Assembly (NCBI GenBank): GCA_051651625.1
Contig: JBOFSQ010000091.1
Coordinates: 1-59,576, forward strand
Direction: 5' to 3'
DNA: 59,576 bases
Source of the DNA: JBOFSQ01 sp051651625
GTDB taxonomy: Bacteria > Planctomycetota > Planctomycetia > Pirellulales > Thermoguttaceae
This document shows positions 8,342 through 16,391 of this stretch, piece after piece (position 1 is the first letter of the stretch; each line of letters begins with the position of its first letter). Made by a program: the position numbers and the translations under genes. The notes under the pieces were generated by a model that saw only the letters and a program-made list of their open reading frames with translations, searched no databases and had not been told where the DNA came from.

Positions 8342-9838
8342 ATGTCGAAACTTTCACGTCGTTCGTTTGTCAAGGTTGCTGCGGCGACAGGTGCTGCGGT
8401 AGCGGTGGCTGATTTGAGTGCGTTGTCGTATGGTCGCGTTGTCGGTGCGAATGAACGACTTCGCGGCGCGATTGCCGGTGCCGGTGGTCGCGGTGGTGAA
8501 CATCTCAAGTTTTACGCCGATATTTTCAAAGCCGCGCCACTTGTTGAGATCGTTGCGGTCGTTGACGCCGATTCGCAGCGGGCTGGAAAACTCGGCACCG
8601 GCGCGGCTGATGCCTTCGGGAACACTCCAAAGACTTACAGCGATTACCGCAAGATGCTCGACGACAAGTCGATTGACTTTGTTTCGGTTGCGTCGTGCAA
8701 TCACTGGCACGCACTGATGGGAATCTGGGCATGCCAAGCGGGGAAAGATGTCTACGTTGAGAAGCCGTGTTGTCACAATGTGTACGAAGGTCGTGTTCTC
8801 GTTGAGGCGGCGAAGAAGTATGGGCGTCTCGTTCAGCACGGTACGCAGCGGCGTTCGGAGAGTGGTTCAGCGCGTCTGATTGCGGCGGTGAAGTCGGGGA
8901 AATACGGCAAGTTGCAAGCGGCGAAAGTTTACTGTCGCCGTCCGCGCGGGCCGCTCGGATTCAAGCCCGTTACCGATCCGCCAGCAACGCTCGGCTGGAA
9001 TCAGTGGACCGGCCCCGCCGCGTTCGAGCCGTTCACCGCCAACCACGCGCCGTACAACTGGCACTGGTTTTGGAACACGGGGAACGGTGAAATTGGGAAC
9101 AACGGTGTCCACTACTTCGATCTCTGTCGATGGGCGACCGACATCAAACATCCGTCGAGTGCCGTTTCGTTTGGAACACGTTTCGTCAACGACCCCGACA
9201 ACAAAAATCGCGACGAGGCCGAAACTCCGACGATTCAGTTTGTTCTTTACGATTTTGGCGGTGTCCCAGTGATATATGAGTCGTGCAACCTCGCTGGTGC
9301 GAAAGACAAGTGGCAGCCGCACGAAATGGCAGAGTTCTACACCGACGAAGGCGTTCTTTCTGGCGGGACGTTCCGGCCACACTCCGGCGATGCGGCCAAG
9401 ATTGAAGTCGATTTCGTTGCACCGGTCAACGACGAACGTCTCAACAAAAACGACTCGTCGCTTCAAAACGTTGCCAATTTTTTGAACGCGATTCGTGGGA
9501 TGCAGAGTCTCAACGCACCGATTGATGAAGGTTTCTATTCGGCATCGGTCTGTCACTGGGGGAACGCATCGTATCGCACGGCGAAGCCAATGCCGCTGGC
9601 AAAGTGTCGTGAAGCGTTGGGGACGAACGCCGTGATGCAGAAATCAATCGACGTGGTGCTCGAAAATCTCGACAACGTATTAGGCAGCGACCGCGCGGCG
9701 ACAATTCCTTACGTCCTCGGAGATGTTCTGACAATCGACGTAGAAGCAGAAAAGTTAGTCGGCGACACCAAAGCCAACGATTTTCTCAAACGTCCAGTGC
9801 GTCAGCCGTTCGCCGTTCCAGAAGTTGAACAGCTCTAA
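8342..9838 (+). CDS. Tat-exported Gfo/Idh/MocA-family oxidoreductase
   Basis: The 498-aa NAD(P)-dependent sugar-type dehydrogenase starts at ATG 8342 with AAGGAG upstream. The N-terminus is a twin-arginine signal (SRRSFVKVAAATGAAVAV), so the protein is exported folded with cofactor. The Rossmann motif GAGGRG follows near residue 45, then CNHWH near 118 and the family's VEKPCCHN (EKP motif) near residue 137. The C-terminal substrate domain contains a conserved planctomycete-style NHAPYNWHWFWNTGNGEIGN. Planctomycetes carry many such paralogues, presumably acting on carbohydrates. Substrate unknown. Confidence 0.92.
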   Translation: MSKLSRRSFVKVAAATGAAVAVADLSALSYGRVVGANERLRGAIAGAGGRGGEHLKFYADIFKAAPLVEIVAVVDADSQRAGKLGTGAADAFGNTPKTYSDYRKMLDDKSIDFVSVASCNHWHALMGIWACQAGKDVYVEKPCCHNVYEGRVLVEAAKKYGRLVQHGTQRRSESGSARLIAAVKSGKYGKLQAAKVYCRRPRGPLGFKPVTDPPATLGWNQWTGPAAFEPFTANHAPYNWHWFWNTGNGEIGNNGVHYFDLCRWATDIKHPSSAVSFGTRFVNDPDNKNRDEAETPTIQFVLYDFGGVPVIYESCNLAGAKDKWQPHEMAEFYTDEGVLSGGTFRPHSGDAAKIEVDFVAPVNDERLNKNDSSLQNVANFLNAIRGMQSLNAPIDEGFYSASVCHWGNASYRTAKPMPLAKCREALGTNAVMQKSIDVVLENLDNVLGSDRAATIPYVLGDVLTIDVEAEKLVGDTKANDFLKRPVRQPFAVPEVEQL

Positions 9839-9842
9839 TATA

Positions 9843-9954
9843 CTCAAGACGGTTTGAATTTCCCGTACCCAAACGGTAGCGGCCCATCGAGGCGTCATTG
9901 CCGCGAGCCGCGGTCTTGTGGAGGGCGAAGCCTACAAATCTACCCGTAACGGGT
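9843..9954 (+). repeat. interspersed repeat B, copy 1
   Basis: A segment of about 112 bp begins CTCAAGACGGTTTGAATT and ends with the palindrome ACCCGTAACGGGT. A clearly related segment lies in reverse orientation at 30930-31027. The repeat overlaps the last codons of the minus-strand yggU gene (stop at 9940-9942), so it supplies that gene's 3' end. Confidence 0.65.
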
Positions 9955-10248
9955 ATAACAACCATCGGCAAGACGTGCGCGAACTTCGTCTGCCGTGACG
10001 CCGCGAACAAGCACCTTTTTGCGCGGGCTTGTCTCGCCTGCAAGAAGTGTGAGCTGATGCGGCTTGACGCCACACGCCTCGGCCAGCAGAGCGAGGATCG
10101 CGGCGTTTGCCTTGCCACGCTCCGGTGCGGTGGTTACACTCACCTTGAGATGTCCGTCGTGAACACCGCGAACAGCGTTCACACGTCCACCCGCCTTCGC
10201 TGCAATGAGAATGACAACGCCGTCGTTTGTCGTGGTGAGAGTCAACAC
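9940..10248 (-). CDS. yggU: DUF167/YggU-family protein
   Basis: A 102-aa protein of the YggU (DUF167) family, with characteristic text VSVTTAPERGKANAAILALLAEACGV (seen in parts) and a small alpha/beta fold. The start is GTG at 10248, overlapping the phoH stop by 7 nt, which suggests translational coupling. The biochemical role of YggU is unknown. The last few residues (CYTRYG) are encoded inside interspersed repeat B, so the C-terminus may have been altered by repeat insertion. Confidence 0.85.
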   Translation of the reverse strand: MLTLTTTNDGVVILIAAKAGGRVNAVRGVHDGHLKVSVTTAPERGKANAAILALLAEACGVKPHQLTLLAGETSPRKKVLVRGVTADEVRARLADGCYTRYG

Positions 10249-11237
10249 GTCGTTTCCGTTTCGTATGCGTTTACGATTCGCTGGACGAGCGGGTGGCGGA
10301 CGATGTCGTCTCGGTTGAGTTCGAGCATGCCGAGTCCTTCGATGTTGCGGAGTCGTTCCAGTGCGTCGATAAGCCCGCTCTTTTTCGTGTTCGGGAGATC
10401 AATCTGCGTCGTGTCGCCGCAGACGATAATCGACGACGACGTTCCCATTCGTGTCAAGAACATTTTCATCTGCGCGACGGTCGTGTTCTGCGCTTCGTCG
10501 AGGATGATGTATGCGTTGTTGAGCGTTCGTCCACGCATGTACGCAAGCGGCGCGATCTCGATACGGTCTTCGGCGACGTAACGTCTGACGAGATCGTGCT
10601 CCATCATATCGGCGAGCGCGTCGAGAAGTGGGCGCAAGTATGGGTTGACCTTCGCTTGCAAGTCGCCGGGGAGAAATCCAAGACTCTCACCCGCCTCCAC
10701 CGCTGGTCTAACGAGCACAATTTTCTTCACGTAGTTGCGGCGAAACGCTTCAACCGCACGCGCGACAGCAAGATACGTCTTCCCCGTACCCGCAGGGCCA
10801 GTACAGAAAACAACGCTGTGATCGCGCAGCATTGCAACGTACTTCGCTTGCCCCGCCGTTCGCGGACGCACGCGACCACCAGCGTAAACCTCCATCGCCG
10901 CAACACCAGAAACTTCACCACTCGCTCGAAGTTCCGATAACGCCAAAACAACGTCGTCTTGACTCAATGCGTCGCGTTCGGCAACGCGCTGAAGGTGAAC
11001 GAAGAGAGCCGCGCCGTGCCGCACCGCATCCGCGTCGCCACGGAGCAGAAGTTGGTTGCGATCAACGACAACCTGAATCCCAAGCGACTTGCGAATCAGA
11101 CGCAAATGCCGGTCACTGTCACCCAAGACCCGATGCAGCAACGCCGTGTTGACGATGGAAACGGTTTGTTCTGAAATTGTGGATGGCGATGTGTTCAAAG
11201 TTTTTAACCGTTCACAGAATTGATCGCGTTGACACAT
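10242..11237 (-). CDS. phoH: PhoH-family ATPase
   Basis: A PhoH-like cytosolic P-loop ATPase. Visible are an N-terminal KH-like segment (LLHRVLGDSDRHLRLIRKSLGI), Walker A GPAGTGKTYLAVA, Walker B AYIILDEAQNTT, and VCGDTTQIDLP. The family is linked to RNA metabolism or phosphate stress. The start is uncertain: the longest frame (to 11303) runs into the multi-hairpin repeat and is not credible there. ATG 11237 (MCQRDQF) is given, but TTG 11198 would begin closer to the usual family N-terminus. It is followed by coupled yggU. Confidence 0.9.
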   Translation of the reverse strand: MCQRDQFCERLKTLNTSPSTISEQTVSIVNTALLHRVLGDSDRHLRLIRKSLGIQVVVDRNQLLLRGDADAVRHGAALFVHLQRVAERDALSQDDVVLALSELRASGEVSGVAAMEVYAGGRVRPRTAGQAKYVAMLRDHSVVFCTGPAGTGKTYLAVARAVEAFRRNYVKKIVLVRPAVEAGESLGFLPGDLQAKVNPYLRPLLDALADMMEHDLVRRYVAEDRIEIAPLAYMRGRTLNNAYIILDEAQNTTVAQMKMFLTRMGTSSSIIVCGDTTQIDLPNTKKSGLIDALERLRNIEGLGMLELNRDDIVRHPLVQRIVNAYETETTC

Positions 11238-11239
11238 TT

Positions 11240-11470
11240 GCCCCGACGGGGCAGCAAGCTCAATAACCGGCGGTAAGTGCAGCCGCGATAGCGGCAAACG
11301 CAACCGCCGGTGACGCGACCAAAACTACGGTGCGTCCGGTAGGACGCTACCATGTTTCGCGTCAACTGTTGTCGGTGGCGTCTTACAGACGCAGGTTTTG
11401 AGGGGGCACCACCGTGGGTTGCGCGGAATACCGCTCACCCACGGTTATTGAAATCACGTCCCATCGGGAC
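11240..11470 (+). repeat. multi-hairpin interspersed element A, copy 1
   Basis: The core is 231 bp. It opens with GCCCCGACGGGGC then CAATAACCG, and closes with CGGTTATTG then GTCCCATCGGGAC, so the ends form an imperfect terminal inverted repeat of about 30 bp, each end holding its own hairpin. Inside are ACCGGCGGT/ACCGCCGGT enclosing a nested CCGC/GCGG stem, the hairpins GCGTCC-GGTA-GGACGC and GCGTC-TTACA-GACGC, and ACCGTGGG/CCCACGGT. The flanks extend the element: ACCGTTCAC near 11207 and GTGAACGGT near 11569 form an outer inverted pair. The rest of the gap to pfkA shows no coding potential. Confidence 0.75.
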
Positions 11471-11585
11471 GAAGACAAGTGTCGCTATTTTTCAAGCCCC
11501 AACACTAACACGCATGCCGTCAGGATGGATTCACACCTACTGTACGCGAGAATGACGAAACGATCCGTGAACGGTCACCAAAACT

Positions 11586-12575
11586 CTAGCTTGCCAAGAT
11601 TTTGAGTAGTTGTTGTAGGTCGCAGTCGAGTTCACGTTTCTCTGCGATACAGTCGGCCATTGGTGTTAGGGCGATGTCGCCGTTGATTACGCCCGCCATA
11701 ACGCCACTGTGGCCATCGTGGAGTGCATCGACCGCCGCAACGCCCAAACGCGCCGCCAAGATGCGGTCCATTGGGACTGGCGTGCCGCCGCGAAGGACGT
11801 GCCCCAAAACAACCACTCTCGCATCGAACGGATTTCCAGCATCTTTTAGCATTGCGTGCAATTTGTTTGCACCACCGTAGCGATCACCTTCAGCGACGAC
11901 CATCATCACCGATTTCTTGCCGAGTTTTTTGATCTCCGTGAGATGTGAGATCATCGTATCAATCGGCCTGTCGAGTTCTGGTATGCTGACTAATTCCGCA
12001 CCAGAAGCAAGCGCGGCGAAGACTGCAATGTCGCCGCAGTGACGCCCCATCACCTCCACAAAAAACATGAGATGGTGACTACCCGCAGTGTCGGAAAGTT
12101 TGTCGAGCGCATCGACTGCGGTTTCTACTGCTGTTGCGAATCCGATTGTGTAGTCGGTTCCGCGAAGGTCGTTGTCGATTGTTCCGGGGAGGCCGACGAT
12201 CTTCCCTTCCCACACATCGAGTAAGTTCATTGCACCGGTGAGCGTCCCGTTGCCGCCAATCGGAATGAGTGCATCAATTTTGCGTTTACGAAGGACTGCG
12301 GCAACTTCTTGTACTCCGCCCGGTTCCATCATTCGTGCGCACCGGCTGCTGTAAAGGATCGTCCCGCCCTGACGAGAAAGCCCAGATACACTCCGCGGCC
12401 CCATAAAGAGATTGCCGTCGGCGTCGATGTGGAAGTCTTCGTCGAGGATACCTTGATAGCCGCGCCGAATGCCGACAACTTCGTGTCCGTGCCGATGCGC
12501 CGCACGCACAACTCCGCGAATACAAGCGTTCATTCCGGGGGCGTCGCCACCGCTGCACAAAACTCCGATACGCAT
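11586..12575 (-). CDS. pfkA: ATP-dependent 6-phosphofructokinase-type kinase
   Basis: A 329-aa PfkA-family protein. The start at 12575 (MRIGVLCSGGDAPGMNACIR) is the canonical N-terminus. Motifs: GGDAPG (residues 9-14), PGTIDNDL, FATAVET and EVMGRHCGD. The glycine after residue 109 (GGNGT) indicates the ATP-using type rather than the PPi type. However, residue 109 is Asn where E. coli PfkA has the Mg-linked Asp103 (GGDGS), a notable substitution. The role is phosphorylation of fructose 6-phosphate in glycolysis if active. A promoter-like TATACT lies only 13 nt before the ATG. Confidence 0.9.
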   Translation of the reverse strand: MRIGVLCSGGDAPGMNACIRGVVRAAHRHGHEVVGIRRGYQGILDEDFHIDADGNLFMGPRSVSGLSRQGGTILYSSRCARMMEPGGVQEVAAVLRKRKIDALIPIGGNGTLTGAMNLLDVWEGKIVGLPGTIDNDLRGTDYTIGFATAVETAVDALDKLSDTAGSHHLMFFVEVMGRHCGDIAVFAALASGAELVSIPELDRPIDTMISHLTEIKKLGKKSVMMVVAEGDRYGGANKLHAMLKDAGNPFDARVVVLGHVLRGGTPVPMDRILAARLGVAAVDALHDGHSGVMAGVINGDIALTPMADCIAEKRELDCDLQQLLKILAS

Positions 12576-12588
12576 ACAAAAACTTTCA

Positions 12589-12614
12589 AGTATAGTTGTG
12601 ATGTGATTCTTCAA
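12589..12614 (-). promoter_or_regulatory. candidate pfkA promoter
   Basis: On the minus strand TATACT (12594-12589) is preceded by TTGAAG (12614-12609) with a short 14-bp spacer, or TTTGAA with 15. The predicted transcript start is about 7 nt before the pfkA ATG, so the leader would be very short. The spacer is suboptimal, hence the low confidence. Confidence 0.4.
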
Positions 12615-12636
12615 ACAGTGTCACCAGAAATTGTCG

Positions 12637-15600
12637 CTATGGTTTAGCGTCGGGGATACGCGGTGGTGCCATCTCTTCAAACGGTGAAACAACACTCGGC
12701 GGTGCGATTAAGATTGCGTCTGCGGGCGGTAGTGATGTCGCCCCCGGAAACCGAATCGAAAACGCATTTACACGCCGACTCCCAAGATCAATAGTCTGCG
12801 ATTCTGTGGACGGTTCGAGAGTACCAACGAGAACATCACGTTCACCTTGTTCGATTCGCAGCATCAGTGCATCGACTTCACTTTGAATTGCCTCGGAAGG
12901 CGTCGCCTGCGTCAATAGCGACAAGATGATCGGTATCATATCGCCAAGTGATGTGGGGACTCGGTCGGTCTCGTCGAGCAGAACACGAAACGCCTCATCA
13001 GTCTTACCAGCTTTGACCAGACGAATTGCCAGCGGATAAACAAAGATGCCACCGCGTCCTGCTGTTGCGGTCAAGTATGGTTGGGCGAAGTCGGTCTGGT
13101 TTACATCCAAAAACATCTTGCCGAAATAGAGATTGAGATCGAAGAGCAGTTCTACTCGTTCTTTCACACCCTCGGCTCGTTCTAAACAGGAACGCGCAAT
13201 CGAATTGGCCTCGGCAAAATCTTCACGTCCGATAGCTTGCGACGCCTCGACAGTCATACGTTGATACGGTTCTGGAAACTCACCTTGTGCAACGTTGAGT
13301 GTTACACCACGGACTCCGGCGGTACGAAGAAACTCTTCACGTTCCTCCGAACGATTGGTCCTTTGAAGGAGTTGCAAGAGTTGTTCCCAGACGGCAGGAG
13401 TACGGTTCCCCAAACGGATCGCCTGTTTGAGGTGTTCGATGATCCGTGGTGCTGCTGACAGACGTTCTTCAGGTGGCGTACCAGCCTCTTCTATTTTAGC
13501 CGCAAGGATGTGAGTCAAGTCCCAATCAGGCCGCAACTCCACCAGTTCTTGTTGAATTTTTTTGGCCTCTTCAAGTGCTGGTGGGTCGGTTTCCGAGAGT
13601 GCGCGGAGTATCGCAATCGCACGCCATAGCGTACCGATGGAACGGTCTTCGAGCGTTGCGAGACGGTCTTGGTAGGCCGAAACGGCCTTCCAGTCGCGGC
13701 GGTCTACTGCCATAATCGCCATCTGAAAGAGCGGTTGCGGTCGGAACGAGTCTGGATTGGCGTTGTATGCGGTGACTAGTTTCGTGTAGAGCGCGTCTTC
13801 CGTCAGACCTTCACCACTACTCATGAGGCGTTCACCCATCGAGGCGAATACTTGCTGCTGTGATGGCGAGAGGTTTGGGCTGACGACAGCCGTTTCGATC
13901 ACGGCACGAACTCCATCGGTGTCGTTTCGTCGCATTGCGTCGCGGACAAGTTCGTTGTAGTAAAGAAACTCACCATCGGTAAGCGACCGCATTTTACTGA
14001 GAACTCGCTCGAAGTCATGAACTTCAAGGACTGTACTGTAAAAGGCGGCGAGTAGACTGAGAAACACAGGGTCATCGGACGCAACAACATCTTTCGCTGT
14101 AGCTGCGGGGTCGGTGGTGGTGTCGGGCGGGATGGTGTAGGTTTTTGTTTCGAGTTCACGGAATCCGGCGATGGCTTTTTGCTGTGCTGCCAAGACTTGA
14201 GCAGGGTCAGAAGAGCTGCTGTCGCGGGCGTACGGAACGACGATCACGAGGACATCGAGAAGCCACGGTTGTCGCAACTTTGCGCGAACACTCTCTTGCT
14301 GCATAAAGTCGAGTTCGGCTTGCAAAGCTGCGAACTGACGCTGTTGAGCTGGCTTCATCATCTCGGCGCGGTAGAGCGACTGGGCGTACTGAAAACGCAA
14401 CGCTACATCGTCGGGATTAGCTGCGACAGCATCGGCGAGCATTTGGTTTGCTTCAGGCAGCAAGTCTTGTTGGAGATAAACGCGAGCGGCTGAAACCAAT
14501 GCACGTTCACGAAGACCGGGAAAACCCATCGCCATACGGAAGTAGATCATCGCCTCGTCCCAGCGGGAATCATCGGCTTTGAGGCGTCCGAGAAGCATAA
14601 GTGATTCACCAATGAGACGCGACACAGCACGTTGCCGCAGCACCACTTGATCTTGCGGTGTTGAACCGAAGTGTTGTAGCTGCCCCTGACAGAGCACCAT
14701 GGCCTCACGAAATTTGGCCTGCGCCTCTTTGTAGGCATTCATCATCGCATCGCGGTCGCCACTGGTGCGTGCCGCTTCCGACGTAGCCATAAGCTGCGCA
14801 CCCTCCGCATTCAAAACGTTGGCCTTCAGCAGATTTATAACCCGTGTGAACTGCACCGAATCAGCCAGGGTGACATAGGGACGCCGTTCGTTGTAATAGA
14901 GCTGTAGTCGTTCAACTTCGGCTGTGGCGTCGTCGATCCGTTTTTCTGCGATGTAGAGAAAAATTAGGCGTAGAGCAAGTTCGGTGCTCACCTGTGGCTT
15001 CATCGCTTGTAATCCGGTCGTCCAAAGTTCGATTGCCTTTTTGGTGTCGTTGTCGCGTAGGGCGATGTCGCCGAGATACAAGTAGCTGACCTCGTTCTCC
15101 GGTTGGATTTCCATAATCGTGCGGAATTGTGCCTCAGCATTTTTGCGAAGGTCGGCGACAGTGGCCGGATCGGTCGCTTGATAGGCTTGGAAGAGATAGG
15201 CGAGACCAGCGAGCGTAAGCGCATCAATGTTTTTGGGGTCGAGCGAGAGGGCCTTGACAATGTCCGCATCAAGTCCTGTCGAGTTCGGATCAATCAGGTT
15301 GTATTGTGCCCGGTAGCGATACCGAGTCAACCAAGCCTGCGGCTGGTCACTGTTGCGTAGAACCATATCGTTGACAATCGTGTCGGCTTTTGCATTTCGG
15401 TCGGCGGGCGTCATGGCGCGAAAGCGGTCACTGGCACTCCGGCTATAGACCATGTTGTCACCTTGGCGGAGGAAGTCGGCGTAACAAACGGCGACTTCGA
15501 TGTCTGTCGGTTTCATCTCGTAGACTTGGGCGAAGAATGCGTCCATTGATTCGGGGAGTTTTACGTTCCCCGATGACGCGACAAAATAATCGCGAGTTTG

Positions 15601-16152
15601 TAGACGTTGGAATGAACCCAAAAGTAGAATTCGCCATGCGGGATAAAGATCAGACCAGTCGGGGTGCTGTACGCTTTTTTCTAGTATCTCGCGTGCTTCT
15701 TGCATGGCACCGTCCACGTTGCGACGTTCCCACTCCAGCGTCATAATTTTTTTGAGATACGGGAGCGAGTCGGCCTCAGATACCTTCCCTTTAAGTTTGC
15801 GATATAGTTCCAATCCTTGCGCCAACACACCGGGGAGCGCGCCGCGTTCGGCCAGCATCCGATCACTGACTTCGGTACGCTTCTTCCAGATGCGTTCATC
15901 GTTTGGGTTGGCGTCACTGAAACTGCGGAGGATGTTTTCGGCCTCTTCGGTTTTCCCTTCAGCCAAAAGAGCGTCGGCTACATCTAGGATCGAATTGGGC
16001 AGCTTTGACATCTGATATGTGTAGATGCCCCAAACCACGGCTGCAACGATTCCGGCAGAAAAGAGGCCACCAATGAGCCATCGCCACGAAAACGCATAAT
16101 CGACCTGTAGAGAAGAACCCGACGGAGAGGAAGGTGTTGTAGTAGAAGACAT
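12637..16152 (-). CDS. large membrane-anchored TPR-repeat protein, 1171 aa
   Basis: The start at ATG 16152 (MSSTTTPSS) gives a short cytosolic tail and one membrane helix at about residues 24-44 (LIGGLFSAGIVAAVVWGIYTY), followed by more than 1100 residues rich in TPR-like helical pairs (for example ADALLAEGKTEEAENILRSF and DALTLAGLAYLFQAYQA). The C-terminal 90 residues are less helical and Pro/Ser-rich. It is anchored with the repeats most likely outside the cytosol, a scaffold for protein contacts. Planctomycetes have many such proteins; the partner is unknown. It is divergent from the proline-rich secreted protein 239 bp away, so the two may be functionally linked. Confidence 0.85.
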   Translation of the reverse strand: MSSTTTPSSPSGSSLQVDYAFSWRWLIGGLFSAGIVAAVVWGIYTYQMSKLPNSILDVADALLAEGKTEEAENILRSFSDANPNDERIWKKRTEVSDRMLAERGALPGVLAQGLELYRKLKGKVSEADSLPYLKKIMTLEWERRNVDGAMQEAREILEKSVQHPDWSDLYPAWRILLLGSFQRLQTRDYFVASSGNVKLPESMDAFFAQVYEMKPTDIEVAVCYADFLRQGDNMVYSRSASDRFRAMTPADRNAKADTIVNDMVLRNSDQPQAWLTRYRYRAQYNLIDPNSTGLDADIVKALSLDPKNIDALTLAGLAYLFQAYQATDPATVADLRKNAEAQFRTIMEIQPENEVSYLYLGDIALRDNDTKKAIELWTTGLQAMKPQVSTELALRLIFLYIAEKRIDDATAEVERLQLYYNERRPYVTLADSVQFTRVINLLKANVLNAEGAQLMATSEAARTSGDRDAMMNAYKEAQAKFREAMVLCQGQLQHFGSTPQDQVVLRQRAVSRLIGESLMLLGRLKADDSRWDEAMIYFRMAMGFPGLRERALVSAARVYLQQDLLPEANQMLADAVAANPDDVALRFQYAQSLYRAEMMKPAQQRQFAALQAELDFMQQESVRAKLRQPWLLDVLVIVVPYARDSSSSDPAQVLAAQQKAIAGFRELETKTYTIPPDTTTDPAATAKDVVASDDPVFLSLLAAFYSTVLEVHDFERVLSKMRSLTDGEFLYYNELVRDAMRRNDTDGVRAVIETAVVSPNLSPSQQQVFASMGERLMSSGEGLTEDALYTKLVTAYNANPDSFRPQPLFQMAIMAVDRRDWKAVSAYQDRLATLEDRSIGTLWRAIAILRALSETDPPALEEAKKIQQELVELRPDWDLTHILAAKIEEAGTPPEERLSAAPRIIEHLKQAIRLGNRTPAVWEQLLQLLQRTNRSEEREEFLRTAGVRGVTLNVAQGEFPEPYQRMTVEASQAIGREDFAEANSIARSCLERAEGVKERVELLFDLNLYFGKMFLDVNQTDFAQPYLTATAGRGGIFVYPLAIRLVKAGKTDEAFRVLLDETDRVPTSLGDMIPIILSLLTQATPSEAIQSEVDALMLRIEQGERDVLVGTLEPSTESQTIDLGSRRVNAFSIRFPGATSLPPADAILIAPPSVVSPFEEMAPPRIPDAKP

Positions 16153-16391
16153 GATCAACCAAGTAAATAAAAGTGACTGATACTGGAAAGAAAGCTGGCA
16201 ACTTCGCCCGCACCCTTCCCAGTATACCCACACTTCCCGAAAGAGGAAGTAGCCGTGACAGCGTACTCAATGCGACCGCCGGACAATGTGGCGCAAAAGC
16301 CAAAATCGCTTCATCTGGATTAATCAGAACAACCGATACAGGCCAAGGCGTGCCGGATTGTCTGCTCGTTCCACCGACAACTTTTTTGCTG
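16153..16391. other. divergent intergenic region, TPR gene / proline-rich gene
   Basis: The shared upstream region contains a small inverted repeat, ACTTCC/GGAAGT (16232-16250), and a TATACC/GTATAC-like box near 16220. An operator role for the palindrome is possible but unsupported. Confidence 0.3.

Noticed and set aside
11238..11303. N-terminal extension of PhoH (MRLPLSRLHLPPVIE)
   Set aside because: Encoded by the hairpin element; the same peptide-like text appears in all copies, so it is not PhoH sequence.
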